NCBI RefSeq assembly: GCF_027925145.1
Contig: NZ_AP027130.1
Coordinates: forward strand, 2,175,001 to 2,239,000
From: Thermodesulfomicrobium sp. WS
GTDB taxonomy: Bacteria > Desulfobacterota > Desulfovibrionia > Desulfovibrionales > Desulfomicrobiaceae
DNA: 64,000 nt
Direction: 5' to 3'
Shown here: positions 42,441 through 51,371 of the stretch, one piece after another
How positions within the stretch are numbered: position 1 is the first letter of the stretch
How the letters are laid out: every line of letters begins with the position of its first letter
The notes under the pieces: generated by a model
What the model was told of the DNA's origin: nothing
What the model saw: only the letters and a program-made list of their open reading frames with translations
Databases searched by the model: none
Program-made: the position numbers and the translations under genes

Positions 42441-43097
42441 ATGACGACTGCTCCCCGCGATGCCTTCTATCAGTTGCGCCTCGAAGCCGTGGCCAAAAAG
42501 CTCGAGCGCAACGGCTTTGCCGTGCACCTGGCGCAAAGCGCTGATGCAGCCAAGTCCATCATCCTCGACACGCTCATCCCGACCCTGGCGCCCCGGTCCA
42601 TTGCCTTTGGCGGCTCCATGAGCCTTGTGGATACCGGCATCTACGCCGCAGTCAAAGCGCAGACACCGGCGGCCATTATCGATACTCTTGACCGATCCAT
42701 CCCCCCCAGTGACCTTTATGAGCGCCGGCGCCAGGCCTTGCTCGCCGATCTTTTTCTCATGGGCAGCAACGCCGTGACCGAGGCCGGACATCTCGTCAAC
42801 CTGGATATGCTGGGAAACCGGGTGGCAGCGCTCCATTTCGGCCCCCGAAGCGTCATCGTGCTCGTGGGCCGCAATAAACTCGTGCCCGACGTGGACGCAG
42901 CGCAGAGCCGCATCAAATACCTGGCGGCCCCGGCCAATGCCCTGCGCCTGGCCATGCCCACGCCGTGCACCACCACGGGCAAGTGCGCCGAGTGCGCCAG
43001 CCCGCAACGCATCTGCAACGTCTGGACCATCACCGAACGCTGTTATCCCGAAGGCCGCATCCACGTGGTCCTCACCAACGCCGACCTGGGGCTGTAG
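42441..43097 (+). CDS. LUD-domain protein (LutC/YkgG-related)
   Basis: 218 residues with an N-terminal helix, the LUD core (S-I-A-F-G-G-S-M-S-L, G-S-N-A-V-T-E-A-G-H-L-V-N, V-I-V-L-V-G-R-N-K-L-V) and a C-terminal cysteine group (C-T-T-T-G-K-C-A-E-C, I-C-N-V). The cysteines resemble a metal or Fe-S site found in lone LUD proteins of anaerobes. LutC works in lactate oxidation with LutA and LutB, which are not adjacent here. It begins a four-gene run with the HyuA-like and HDAC-like genes; its own reaction is unknown. Confidence 0.88.
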   Translation: MTTAPRDAFYQLRLEAVAKKLERNGFAVHLAQSADAAKSIILDTLIPTLAPRSIAFGGSMSLVDTGIYAAVKAQTPAAIIDTLDRSIPPSDLYERRRQALLADLFLMGSNAVTEAGHLVNLDMLGNRVAALHFGPRSVIVLVGRNKLVPDVDAAQSRIKYLAAPANALRLAMPTPCTTTGKCAECASPQRICNVWTITERCYPEGRIHVVLTNADLGL

Positions 43098-43123
43098 CCA
43101 GGCATACTCTCAAGGAGGCATCC

Positions 43124-44782
43124 ATGCATATCGGCATTGATGTGGGCGGAACCCATACCGACGGCGTGCTCATCAAGGAAGGCCGGGTGATGGCCGCAGC
43201 CAAGGAGCCCACGGACGGCGATCTCCTGACCACCATCACCTCGGTATTGCGCAAGCTCACCGCCGAAGCCCAAGGCCACGCCATCAGTTCGGTCAACCTG
43301 AGCACCACCCTGTCCACCAACGCCATCGTCACCGGCACCACCGAGCCAGTGGCCGTCTTTGCCATCCCCGGCCCCGGCATCCGTGCGGAAAATTACCGCA
43401 TCGGCGATCCCTTCATCGTGCTCCCCGGCGCCATCGACCACCGCGGCACGGTGACCGGGCGGTTGCGGGAACGGGACGTGGCCCCCCATCTGGCCGCCTG
43501 CAAGGCCGCCAACATCACCGCCTACGCCGTGGTGGGGAAATTCAGCACCCGCAACCCCGAGCATGAGCTCTTCGTGGCCGACCTGCTGCGTCCCCAAGCC
43601 CAAGTCATCAGCCTCGGGCACCGAGTGGCCGAGCAGCTCAACTTCGGCCGCCGCGTGGCCACGGCCTACTTCAATTCCGCGGCCTGGCGCGCCTTCCACC
43701 GCTTTGCCCATGCCTTGGAAGGGGCCCTTGCCGAACTGGGCGTGCAGACCGAAGTCAATATCGTCAAGGCCGACGGCGGCACCATGCCCCTGGCCTTGGC
43801 CCGAGAGATCCCGGTGCAGTCCATCTTTTCCGGACCGGCGGCATCGGTCATGGGTATCCTGGCCGCCGCGCCCCAGAGCGAAGACGCCATCGTCCTCGAT
43901 ATCGGCGGCACCACCACGGATATCGCCCTGCTGCTCGACGGCACTCCGCTTCTGGAGCGCGACGGCATCACCCTCGCCGGGCATCCCACCTTGGTCCGCG
44001 CCCTGCAGGTAACCTCCATCGCCCTGGGCGGCGACTCCGTCGTGCGCTTCGAAGGCGGCGCCTTCCGCGTCGGCCCGGACCGTCTGGGGCCGTGTATGGC
44101 CGCCGGCGGTCCTGCGCCAGCGCTCATGGATGCGGTCAATGTGCTGGGCTACGCCCACTACGCGGACACGGAGCGCTCCATGGCGGGCATCCGCGAGCTG
44201 GCCATGCGGCAGGGCTCCTCGGTGCGGGAATGCGCCCGCCAGATCGTGGATACCGCCATGGGGATCCTCTCCCGCGCCGTGGGCGAATTTCTCGCCCTAG
44301 TGAACTCGCGCCCGGTGTACACCATCCAGGAAATCCTCCAGGAGCGGCGCCTTACCCCCAAACAGGTGCTGCTCATCGGCGGACCGGCCAAGGCCCTGGC
44401 CCCGCTGGTGGAAACAGCCCTGGAACTGCCGGCCCTGGTGCCTCCCCATAGCCCGGTGGCCAATGCCATCGGCGCCTGCCTCACCCGCCCCACCCAAGGG
44501 GTGGTGCTCACCGTGGACACCGCCCGAGGCCGCTTCACGGCCCCGGGGCTGGGCATCATGAAAACCGTGCCCCGCACCTATACGCTCGAGCAAGCCGTGG
44601 CCGAAGCCCGGGCGCTTCTTTCCGCAGAACTCACCCGCCAGGGTATCCGCGCCCATGCCGACGACATCCACGTGCTCCAGGCCGAAAGCTTCAACATGGT
44701 GGAAAACAACGTCACCATCGGCCGCAACATCCGCGTGCGCTGCCAGTTGCGTCCAGGCGTCCTGACCACCCTTGCCGCATAA
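43124..44782 (+). CDS. Hydantoinase/oxoprolinase A-like ATPase (HyuA family)
   Basis: 552 residues from ATG 43124, preceded by AAGGAGG. ASKHA-type ATP motifs: G-I-D-V-G-G-T-H-T-D-G near the N-terminus and I-V-L-D-I-G-G-T-T-T-D-I-A in the middle; S-G-P-A-A-S and G-G-P-A-K-A follow the family. HyuA proteins use ATP to open hydantoin, oxoproline or acetone-type substrates, usually with a HyuB partner, which is absent here. Alone with an HDAC-like amidohydrolase and near an amino-acid importer, it may act on a cyclic amide or acylated amino compound. Confidence 0.88.
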   Translation: MHIGIDVGGTHTDGVLIKEGRVMAAAKEPTDGDLLTTITSVLRKLTAEAQGHAISSVNLSTTLSTNAIVTGTTEPVAVFAIPGPGIRAENYRIGDPFIVLPGAIDHRGTVTGRLRERDVAPHLAACKAANITAYAVVGKFSTRNPEHELFVADLLRPQAQVISLGHRVAEQLNFGRRVATAYFNSAAWRAFHRFAHALEGALAELGVQTEVNIVKADGGTMPLALAREIPVQSIFSGPAASVMGILAAAPQSEDAIVLDIGGTTTDIALLLDGTPLLERDGITLAGHPTLVRALQVTSIALGGDSVVRFEGGAFRVGPDRLGPCMAAGGPAPALMDAVNVLGYAHYADTERSMAGIRELAMRQGSSVRECARQIVDTAMGILSRAVGEFLALVNSRPVYTIQEILQERRLTPKQVLLIGGPAKALAPLVETALELPALVPPHSPVANAIGACLTRPTQGVVLTVDTARGRFTAPGLGIMKTVPRTYTLEQAVAEARALLSAELTRQGIRAHADDIHVLQAESFNMVENNVTIGRNIRVRCQLRPGVLTTLAA

Positions 44783-44791
44783 GGAGACCAT

Positions 44792-46105
44792 ATGCTCCGC
44801 GCTTCCCATAGTCTCGGCGTCATCTTCTTTCCCGCCTATGATTGGTCCATCTCGCCTACCCACCCGGAGCGGGAAGAGCGCCTGCTCTACACCCAGGACC
44901 AATTCCGCGAGGAAGGGGTGTTCGATATCGAGGGCATCGGCGAATACCGGCCGCTGGTCGCCAGCCCCGAGGACATCGCCCGGGTGCATTTCTGCTTCCC
45001 TTCCGTGGAGGCCGTCACCACCCACTCGCACCACATCTCCGCCGGCGGAGCCATCCGCGCCGCCGGGTTGGTGCTCGACAAGGAGCGGGAGCGGGCCTTT
45101 GCCATCGTGCGCCCCCCAGGGCACCACGCCATGCGCTGCGTCCACGGCAGCCGCGGGTTTTGTAACATCAACATCGAGGCCATCATGGTGGAATGGATCC
45201 GCGAACGCATGGGCAACGTGCGCGTGGCCATCGTGGACACCGACTGCCACCACGGCGACGGCACCCAGGACATCTACTGGCACGACCCGGACACGCTCTT
45301 CATCTCTCTGCACCAGGACGGCCGCACCCTGTACCCGGGCACCGGATTTCCCGCCGAATGCGGTGGCCCCAAGGCCCTGGGCCGCACCATCAACATCCCG
45401 CTGCCGCCGCGCACCTCGGACGCAGGCTATCTCATGGCCGTGGAAGGCATCGTGAAGCCCATCCTCGACCACTTCAAACCCGACATCATCATCAACTCCG
45501 CCGGCCAGGACAACCACTACTCCGACCCCATCACCAACATGAATTTCACGGCCCAAGGCTATGCGCGGCTCACAGAGCTCTTGGGGCCGCACATCGCCGT
45601 GCTCGAAGGCGGCTACGCCATCAAAGGGGCGCTGCCCTACGTCAACTTGGGCATCGCCCTGGCGCTGGCCGGGGTGGACTACTCGGCGGTGCGCGAGCCC
45701 GACCTGGACCCCGAACGCATTCGAGAACACCAATCCACCCTCGACTACATCAAGGCCCTGTGCGACCACTTGCCGCAGGTGTACTTCGAGCCCACCCAGC
45801 GGGAAGAGGTGGAGCGCGAAGGCAGGTTCTTCGTCCGACGGCGCTCCATTTTCTATGACACCGACGGCATCACGGAAAACCAGATCGAACGCCTGCGCGA
45901 CTGCCCGTACTGCCCGGGCTGGCTCCATGTGGAAAGCGCCTCGGACCGCGTGCCCAAAAGCCTCGGCATCCACGTGCCTATCCAAGGCTGCGACAATTGT
46001 GTGGACGAAGCCGACGCCCTGTTCCGCAAGGCCCAGGCCGACAGCAGTTTCGCCCACGTGCAGCTCATCGACCGGGTCCGCAAGCGCATCCGCCATGCGC
46101 GATAG
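44792..46105 (+). CDS. Histone-deacetylase-family amidohydrolase with C-terminal cysteine motif
   Basis: 437 residues. The arginase/deacetylase core (1-310) has all zinc-site motifs: R-P-P-G-H-H-A, D-T-D-C-H-H-G-D-G-T-Q, S-A-G-Q-D-N-H, L-E-G-G-Y-A. The last 100 residues add a pair of cysteine motifs (C-P-Y-C, C-D-N-C) that look like a zinc ribbon and are not in acetoin-type (AcuC) deacetylases as I know them. Bacterial members remove acetyl groups from polyamines, sugars or proteins. It ends the operon starting at 42441. Confidence 0.9.
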   Translation: MLRASHSLGVIFFPAYDWSISPTHPEREERLLYTQDQFREEGVFDIEGIGEYRPLVASPEDIARVHFCFPSVEAVTTHSHHISAGGAIRAAGLVLDKERERAFAIVRPPGHHAMRCVHGSRGFCNINIEAIMVEWIRERMGNVRVAIVDTDCHHGDGTQDIYWHDPDTLFISLHQDGRTLYPGTGFPAECGGPKALGRTINIPLPPRTSDAGYLMAVEGIVKPILDHFKPDIIINSAGQDNHYSDPITNMNFTAQGYARLTELLGPHIAVLEGGYAIKGALPYVNLGIALALAGVDYSAVREPDLDPERIREHQSTLDYIKALCDHLPQVYFEPTQREEVEREGRFFVRRRSIFYDTDGITENQIERLRDCPYCPGWLHVESASDRVPKSLGIHVPIQGCDNCVDEADALFRKAQADSSFAHVQLIDRVRKRIRHAR

Positions 46106-46233
46106 ACGCCCCTGCCCAACGCAGCGCACCGCCCCCGCAATACCCCACACGGGGCCGTCTCTCGACGTGCCCCGCTCTTGAGCTTTGCGCCACTTTGCCC
46201 TAGGAAGGCCCTTCCTTTTTCGGAGGAGTAGCC

Positions 46234-46398
46234 ATGGATCTCCTGAAAGATCGATATTCCCGGGAATTTGTGGAGGTGGTCTGCCCCAAGTGCCGGCAGA
46301 CCCGGATCATCTGCCTCCCCGAAGAGCCCATGCCCCAATGCGAAATCTGCAAGGTCACTCTGGTGATCAAAGAAGTATTGACCGAAGGCAAGTATTAA
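46234..46398 (+). CDS. Small zinc-ribbon protein (54 residues)
   Basis: ATG 46234 follows a strong GGAGGAG site. The 54-residue product has two knuckles, V-C-P-K-C and C-E-I-C, spaced as in a rubredoxin-like or zinc-ribbon fold, and ends E-V-L-T-E-G-K-Y. Too short for most gene finders. A damaged copy of its last 34 bases lies 74 bases further on (46435-46468). Function unknown; it sits between the HDAC operon and the ABC transporter and may be cotranscribed with the latter. Confidence 0.75.
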   Translation: MDLLKDRYSREFVEVVCPKCRQTRIICLPEEPMPQCEICKVTLVIKEVLTEGKY

Positions 46399-46468
46399 GC
46401 AGGATCACAGGGGCCTTGTCCACGCAGGCGGCCCTGGTGATCACAGAAGTGTTGACCGAAGGCAAGTA
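46361..46468. repeat. 34-bp direct repeat, 74 bp apart, at the end of the zinc-ribbon gene
   Basis: Bases 46361-46394 recur at 46435-46468 with 32 of 34 identical. The first copy encodes the protein's C-terminus; the second is in the leader of the binding-protein gene. This is a partial tandem duplication. Confidence 0.9.
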
Positions 46469-46504
46469 CTCCGTCCCGAAACCTCTAGCCCATTGGAGCT
46501 CGTC

Positions 46505-47317
46505 ATGCGCCGTATTCTTCTCTCGCTGCTTGTGCTCGTCGTCTGGGGCGCACAGGCCCTGGCCGCGGACCACGAACTGGCCGAAAAGTCCACGCTCAAC
46601 GCCATCGTCAAACGCGGTGAACTGCGCGTGGGCCTGGACGCCGGCTACATGCCCTTCGAGATGACCACCAAACAGGGTGAAATCGTCGGCTTCGACGTGG
46701 ACCTGGCCAAAGAGATGGCCAAAGCCATGAACGTCAAGCTCACCATCGTGAACACCGACTTCGACGGCATCATCCCGGCGCTCATGGCCGACAAGTTCGA
46801 CATCATCATCAGCGGCATCACCATCACCCAAGAGCGCAACCTCAAGATCAACTTTGCCGACCCCTACATCGTGGTGGGCCAGACCGTGCTGTTGGCCAAG
46901 AAGCATGCCGGCAGCGTGAAGTCCTACAAAGACCTCAACGACCCCAAGTATGTGGTGGCATCCCGCATCGGCACCACCGGCGAGCAGGCGGTCAAACGCC
47001 TCATGCCCAAAGCCCAGTACAAGAGCTTTGAAAAGGAATCCGACGGCGCCATGGAAGTGATCAACGGCAATGCCGACGCATTTGTCTACGATCTGCCCTT
47101 CTGCGCCGTGTTCATGGCCCAGCAGGGGGCGGACAAACTCGTTTTTCTGGACGAGCCGTTCACCTACGAGCCCTTGGGTTTTGGCATCAAACCCGGCGAT
47201 CCCGACTTCCTCAACTGGCTCAACAACTTCCTGCGCCAGATCAAGGCCGACGGCCGCTACGACCGCATCTACACCAAATGGATCAAGGGCACGGAGTGGC
47301 TCAAGGAAGTCCAGTAA
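46505..47317 (+). CDS. Polar amino-acid ABC transporter, periplasmic binding protein
   Basis: 270 residues, signal peptide 1-21 (ends A-L-A-A). Family 3 solute-binding motifs: G-E-L-R-V-G-L-D-A-G-Y-M-P-F-E, G-F-D-V-D-L-A-K-E-M-A, P-A-L-M-A-D-K-F-D, and R-I-G-T-T-G-E-Q-A. Binds a polar amino acid in the periplasm. ATG 46505 follows TGGAG; the ATG codons are in one operon with the permease and ATPase. Neighbouring amidohydrolase-type genes may supply or use the amino acid. Confidence 0.94.
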   Translation: MRRILLSLLVLVVWGAQALAADHELAEKSTLNAIVKRGELRVGLDAGYMPFEMTTKQGEIVGFDVDLAKEMAKAMNVKLTIVNTDFDGIIPALMADKFDIIISGITITQERNLKINFADPYIVVGQTVLLAKKHAGSVKSYKDLNDPKYVVASRIGTTGEQAVKRLMPKAQYKSFEKESDGAMEVINGNADAFVYDLPFCAVFMAQQGADKLVFLDEPFTYEPLGFGIKPGDPDFLNWLNNFLRQIKADGRYDRIYTKWIKGTEWLKEVQ

Positions 47318-47341
47318 CCCCGCACAGGTATCCTTCCTGCC

Positions 47342-47377
47342 GCCACATCCGGTCCCTGCGGCCGGATGTGGCATTTT
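47342..47377 (+). terminator. Intra-operon hairpin after the binding-protein gene
   Basis: GCCACATCCGG and CCGGATGTGGC form an 11-bp stem followed by ATTTTG. A leaky terminator here would raise the ratio of binding protein to permease and ATPase, a common arrangement. Confidence 0.75.
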
Positions 47378-47394
47378 GATTCCCCGGAGGTCCC

Positions 47395-48402
47395 ATGCAT
47401 TTTTCCTCCGCCTTGGACCGTCCCAAAGGCAAAACCTATTTTCTTCTGTGGCGCGCCGTCTTCGTGGCCGGGCTGTTTCTGGTGCTGTGGAGCATGTACG
47501 CAGCCTCCACGTCCGTGGACTATATCTGGCGCTGGAACCGCGTCCCCCAGTATTTTTGGTACACTGAAGTCAAGGACATCCGTGCTTCCCTGGAAGGCGA
47601 GGTCCGCGCTGTGGAGACAAGCGGAGCCACCGCCACCGTGATCATCGTGGACCCCAGCGGCAAAGAAGAGCGCCACCTGGTCCCCGCCGCTACCGTACGC
47701 GTCCGCAAGGGTGATTTCATCTCCCCGGGCGATACCCTTGGCTCGGAGTCCCACGGTCGCCCCGGCCTGCTCCTCGAAGGGCTCTGGATCACGCTCAAGG
47801 TGAGCGCGCTCGCCATTGTCGGCGGCATTGTCCTCGGGCTCTTCACGGGGCTGGCGCGCATCAGCGTCAATCCCGCGCTGCGCTGGAGCGCGGTGACCTA
47901 TATCGAAATCATCCGCGGCTCTCCTTTGCTGGTGCAGATCTTTCTGTGGTATTTCGTTGTCGGCACATTGGTAAACCAACTCCTCAGCAAATGGGGATTC
48001 AATCCCATTGATCCCCTGTGGTACGGGGTTGTGGCCCTGGCCATCTTCACCGGCGCCTACGTGGCGGAGATCGTGCGTGCCGGCATCCAGTCCGTGCATC
48101 GCGGCCAGATGGAAGCGGCCCGCTCCCTCGGGCTCACCTATGCCCAAGCCATGCGCCGCGTCATCCTGCCGCAGGCCATGCGCCGCATCCTGCCGCCTTT
48201 GGCCGGCCAATTCATCAGCCTCATCAAGGACTCTTCGCTCCTCGGGGTCATCTCCATCCGCGAGCTTACCAAGGCATCGCGGGAGGTGGTGTCCTCATCC
48301 CTGCAGCCCTTTGAGATTTGGATCGTCTGCGCCGTGCTCTATCTGGTGCTGACCTTCGCCCTCTCCCTTTTTGTCCAATATCTGGAGCGCAAGGCCATCT
48401 GA
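47395..48402 (+). CDS. Polar amino-acid ABC transporter, permease
   Basis: 335 residues. One N-terminal membrane helix is followed by an unusual periplasmic insert of about 90 residues (V-K-D-I-R-A-S-L-E-G to G-D-T-L-G), then the HisM/GlnP-type permease core of about 210 residues with the EAA loop E-A-A-R-S-L-G-L-T-Y-A-Q-A-M-R-R. The insert, about 100 residues more than a standard permease, is probably a small folded domain. GGAGG site before ATG 47395. Confidence 0.93.
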   Translation: MHFSSALDRPKGKTYFLLWRAVFVAGLFLVLWSMYAASTSVDYIWRWNRVPQYFWYTEVKDIRASLEGEVRAVETSGATATVIIVDPSGKEERHLVPAATVRVRKGDFISPGDTLGSESHGRPGLLLEGLWITLKVSALAIVGGIVLGLFTGLARISVNPALRWSAVTYIEIIRGSPLLVQIFLWYFVVGTLVNQLLSKWGFNPIDPLWYGVVALAIFTGAYVAEIVRAGIQSVHRGQMEAARSLGLTYAQAMRRVILPQAMRRILPPLAGQFISLIKDSSLLGVISIRELTKASREVVSSSLQPFEIWIVCAVLYLVLTFALSLFVQYLERKAI

Positions 48403-48411
48403 GGAGAACCC

Positions 48412-49149
48412 ATGCCCATCATCAGTGTCCGCAACATTTCCAAGACCTTCTATCTTCCCCATCCCGTCCACGCCGTGCGGGGAGTATCCCTGGACATCGA
48501 ACCCGGAGAAACGGTGGTGGTCATCGGGCCGTCCGGCTCCGGCAAGTCCACTTTCCTGCGCTGCTTGAACCGCCTGGAATACGCCGACAGCGGCAGCATC
48601 GTCGTGGACGGCGTGGACATCCTGGATCCGGACTGCGACATCAACGTCATCCGTGCCGAAGTGGGCATGGTGTTCCAGTCCTTCAACCTCTTTCCCCACA
48701 TGACGGTGCTCGACAATCTCACCCTGGCCCAACGGGTGGTGCGCAAGCGCTCCCGGGCAGAGGCGGAAAACCGCGCCATGGAGCTTTTGCGCAAGGTGGG
48801 CATCGCAGACAAGCATGCCGCGCGGCCGGACCAACTCTCGGGCGGCCAGCAGCAACGCGTGGCCATCGCCCGCTCGCTGGCCATGGACCCGAAAATCATG
48901 CTCTTCGACGAGCCCACCTCCGCCCTGGACCCGGAAATGGTCGGCGAAGTCCTCGACGTCATGAAGCAGCTTGCGCGCGAAGGCATGACCATGGTGGTGG
49001 TCACCCACGAAATGGGTTTCGCCCGCGAGGTGGCGGATCGAGTGCTGTTCATGGACCATGGCGTGGTGCTCGAAGAAGGCACGCCGGAACACTTCTTCAC
49101 CAACCCGCAGCACGAACGCACCAAGGAGTTTTTGAGCCAAATCCTCTAA
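48412..49149 (+). CDS. Polar amino-acid ABC transporter, ATPase (GlnQ-type)
   Basis: 245 residues, complete ABC motifs: Walker [10 protein letters not shown], signature L-S-G-G-Q-Q-Q-R-V, Walker B I-M-L-F-D-E-P, H-loop V-V-T-H-E-M. Length and sequence are those of GlnQ/ArtP. It powers the permease encoded just upstream. Confidence 0.96.
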   Translation: MPIISVRNISKTFYLPHPVHAVRGVSLDIEPGETVVVIGPSGSGKSTFLRCLNRLEYADSGSIVVDGVDILDPDCDINVIRAEVGMVFQSFNLFPHMTVLDNLTLAQRVVRKRSRAEAENRAMELLRKVGIADKHAARPDQLSGGQQQRVAIARSLAMDPKIMLFDEPTSALDPEMVGEVLDVMKQLAREGMTMVVVTHEMGFAREVADRVLFMDHGVVLEEGTPEHFFTNPQHERTKEFLSQIL

Positions 49150-49220
49150 TTTGACTTCCATCAAGGCGAGCAGCCGGCCAATGAGTGAGGACCAAGGCAC
49201 ACCAACCAAGGAGGAGCCTT

Positions 49221-49949
49221 ATGCCCACCCGCACCATCATCCACATCGATGAAGCAAAATGTACCGGCTGCGGTGCCTGCATCGTCAACTGCGCCGAGGG
49301 CGCTCTGGCCATCGTGGATGGCAAGGCGCGCATTGTGCGCGACAGTTTCTGTGATGGCCTCGGCGCCTGTCTCGGCCACTGCCCGGAAGGGGCGCTGACC
49401 CTCATCGAACGCGAGGCCGAGCCCTTCGACGAGGAAGCGGCCCTGGCGCACGCGGCCAGGGCTGCGGCACCGCTTGCCTGCGGCTGTCCCGGATCCCATG
49501 CCATGACCCTGCACGCCCCTGCGGCAGCGCCCGAGGCGTCCGCCCCCGCAGCTGCGGCCTCCGCCCTCGGGCACTGGCCGGTCAAACTCCGGCTCATCCC
49601 GGAAAGCGCCCCGTTTCTTCGCGGCGCCTCCCTGCTGCTTCTTGCCGACTGCGCTGCAGCCGCCAGCCCTGCCCTGCACCGACAGTTTCTGCCTGGCCGC
49701 GCGGTGGCCCTGGCGTGCCCCAAATTCGAGGAGCGCGAGGCCAATAGGGAAAAACTCGCCCGCATCCTTGGCGAGGCCGGCATCCGCGACCTCACGGTGC
49801 TGGAGATGGAAGTGCCCTGCTGCGCCGGACTTTCCAGTCTCGCGGCCCAGGCCATAGGCCAGGCGCAATGTTCCATCCCGGCCCGCCGCGTCATCCTTGC
49901 CCGGGAAGGAAGCGTCCTGCGCGAAGAACCCCTCGCCCGCGGCCTGTAG
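49221..49949 (+). CDS. Ferredoxin-like protein with two 4Fe-4S motifs and C-terminal domain
   Basis: 242 residues from ATG 49221 (GGAGG site). First cluster: C-T-G-C-G-A-C-I-V-N-C; second C-D-G-L-G-A-C-L-G-H-C, slightly altered as the second residue spacing is C-x3-x-x-C. A Pro/Ala linker and then a domain with A-C-P-K-F-E-E-R and P-C-C-A-G-L follow, giving further cysteines. Proteins of this type are common in sulfate reducers and are thought to carry electrons in the cytoplasm; the partner is unknown. Confidence 0.88.
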   Translation: MPTRTIIHIDEAKCTGCGACIVNCAEGALAIVDGKARIVRDSFCDGLGACLGHCPEGALTLIEREAEPFDEEAALAHAARAAAPLACGCPGSHAMTLHAPAAAPEASAPAAAASALGHWPVKLRLIPESAPFLRGASLLLLADCAAAASPALHRQFLPGRAVALACPKFEEREANREKLARILGEAGIRDLTVLEMEVPCCAGLSSLAAQAIGQAQCSIPARRVILAREGSVLREEPLARGL

Positions 49950-49958
49950 CTTCTGGCC

Positions 49959-49984
49959 AAGCCCCCGACAGCGGGGGCTTTTTT
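49959..49984 (+). terminator. Intrinsic terminator after the ferredoxin-like gene
   Basis: GCCCCC-GACA-GCGGGGGC type stem followed by six T. Confidence 0.92.
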
Positions 49985-50051
49985 GTCCTCCAAGGAACGA
50001 TTCCTGCATGGTTACTCGCAAGCAGCAGAAACCGTATCCTGGAGGTGGATC

Positions 50052-50255
50052 ATGAACCTGTGGCGTGTCACCCAAACCCCTGGCGCGGTCCATTTCGGCT
50101 CCACCACTGCCGTGGCCCTCAACCCTTCAGGATGCAACCAACCCTACGTGGGCCGTTTTTGGTGCCCCCGCAAAGGGTGGTTTTCCGACCGCCCCTGTCC
50201 GTTCCGCGACCGGGGCGAATGCGACACCTTCCGGCGTATGGCAGGGACCGTGTAA
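50052..50255 (+). CDS. Small cysteine-containing protein, unknown function
   Basis: 67 residues from ATG 50052, which follows GGAGG with good spacing. It contains four cysteines (G-C-N-Q, W-C-P-R-K, P-C-P-F, E-C-D-T-F) and several aromatic residues, suggesting a small metal-binding or redox fold. Not recognised. It meets the EamA-family gene tail to tail at 50264. Confidence 0.65.
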   Translation: MNLWRVTQTPGAVHFGSTTAVALNPSGCNQPYVGRFWCPRKGWFSDRPCPFRDRGECDTFRRMAGTV

Positions 50256-50263
50256 CCGAGGGC

Positions 50264-51133
50264 TCACCCACGGCGCTGGGTAAGCCCGACACCAAGGCAT
50301 ACCGCGATGATCCCCAGCCCGTGGGATGCGCTCACCGGCTCGTCCAACACGGCCCACCCCAGCACCAGGGCGAACACCGGGATGAGGTTGATATAGGCGC
50401 TCGCCTGCCAGGCGGGCAAACGACTCACTCCATAGTTGTAGAGACCATACGCCCCCACGGAAATGGCGACCCCCAAATACAGGACCGCCAGGACCGGGCC
50501 CAATGGGAAGGCAGTGGGCAGCGGCACCCACGGGGTTGCCATCAAAATTCCAAAAAAGATCAAGCCGCCCAACGTTTGGGCCGCAGTGAGCAACCACGGC
50601 GAGTACTTCCGGCAGAGCACCTTGAGGCAGAGCGTGTAGCCCGCGGCGCATACCATGGCGGCAAACTCCAAAACGTTGCCCAAGAGCGGATCGGGGGCAG
50701 AGTCTGTGGCCGGCGCGAGCCAGCTCACCCACCCCACTCCCGCCATGGCCAGCACCAGCCCCACCCACGAACGCAGCCCGGGCCGCTCCCCGAGAAATCC
50801 CGAGGCCAAGGCCACGAGCGCCGGCAGCACCGCCGAGACCATCCCGGCCTGGGAGGCGGTGGTGTACTTGAGGGCGGCGCCCTCCAGCACGAAATAGAGA
50901 CACGGCTCGCAGAGGATCATCCCTGCTAGCAGGGGCAAATCCTGACGAGCCACCCGCACACGGCGGCTGGAGGGCAACCACACGAAAAAAAGGCCCGCCG
51001 CCAAAAGGAGCCGGACAAAGACCACCACCACCGGATGGAAGGCGGCTACCGCATACTTGAAGGCCACAAACGAGCTGCCCCAAAGGAGCATGGCGGCAAG
51101 CAGGGCAAGGGGAGCTCCCCAGGGTGTAGGCAT
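50264..51133 (-). CDS. EamA/DMT-family transporter
   Basis: 289 residues from ATG 51133. Ten membrane helices in two EamA repeats; first repeat L-L-W-G-S-S-F-V-A-F-K-Y-A near the N-terminus, second with V-L-E-F-A-A-M-V-C-A-A-G-Y. This family exports amino acids, purines or other metabolites. Substrate not predictable. Confidence 0.9.
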   Translation of the reverse strand: MPTPWGAPLALLAAMLLWGSSFVAFKYAVAAFHPVVVVFVRLLLAAGLFFVWLPSSRRVRVARQDLPLLAGMILCEPCLYFVLEGAALKYTTASQAGMVSAVLPALVALASGFLGERPGLRSWVGLVLAMAGVGWVSWLAPATDSAPDPLLGNVLEFAAMVCAAGYTLCLKVLCRKYSPWLLTAAQTLGGLIFFGILMATPWVPLPTAFPLGPVLAVLYLGVAISVGAYGLYNYGVSRLPAWQASAYINLIPVFALVLGWAVLDEPVSASHGLGIIAVCLGVGLTQRRG

Positions 51134-51277
51134 AGCGACGATCCTCAAGAAGTGTTGCGTAGTGGAAGCAGCGGGCCTTTCCACATCCTGCCCGCGCCGG
51201 CAAGCCCATAGGGGCCGCAAAAAATGCTTGCGTTTTTAGGCCAGGATCACTAAAGGCGAACTTCGCTTTACGGCAGT

Positions 51278-51354
51278 GGCGAGGTAGCTCAGTCGGTCAG
51301 AGCATGCGGCTCATATCCGCAGAGTCGGGGGTTCAAGTCCCTCCCTCGCTACCA
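51278..51354 (+). tRNA. tRNA-Met (CAT anticodon, elongator type), CCA encoded
   Basis: A 77-base cloverleaf: acceptor GGCGAGG/CCTCGCT, D arm GCTC...GAGC, anticodon stem TGCGG/CCGCA with loop CTCATAT (anticodon CAT), T arm with TTCAAGT, and 3' ACCA. It lacks the initiator features (three G-C pairs in the anticodon stem next to the loop, C1-A72 mismatch). A CAT anticodon could also be tRNA-Ile2, but the arms look like elongator tRNA-Met. The 1-72 pair is a G-T wobble. Confidence 0.93.
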
Positions 51355-51371
51355 ATCCAAGATATTCCTGG

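Noticed and set aside
46202..46220. A terminator upstream of the zinc-ribbon gene
   Set aside because: The GGAAG/CTTCC stem is only five bases with a three-base loop, too weak to claim.
51278..51354. tRNA-Met as the attachment site of the T3SS island
   Set aside because: It is 20 kb away from the edge of the cluster, with housekeeping genes between, and no integrase or repeat of its 3' end near 31.7 kb.
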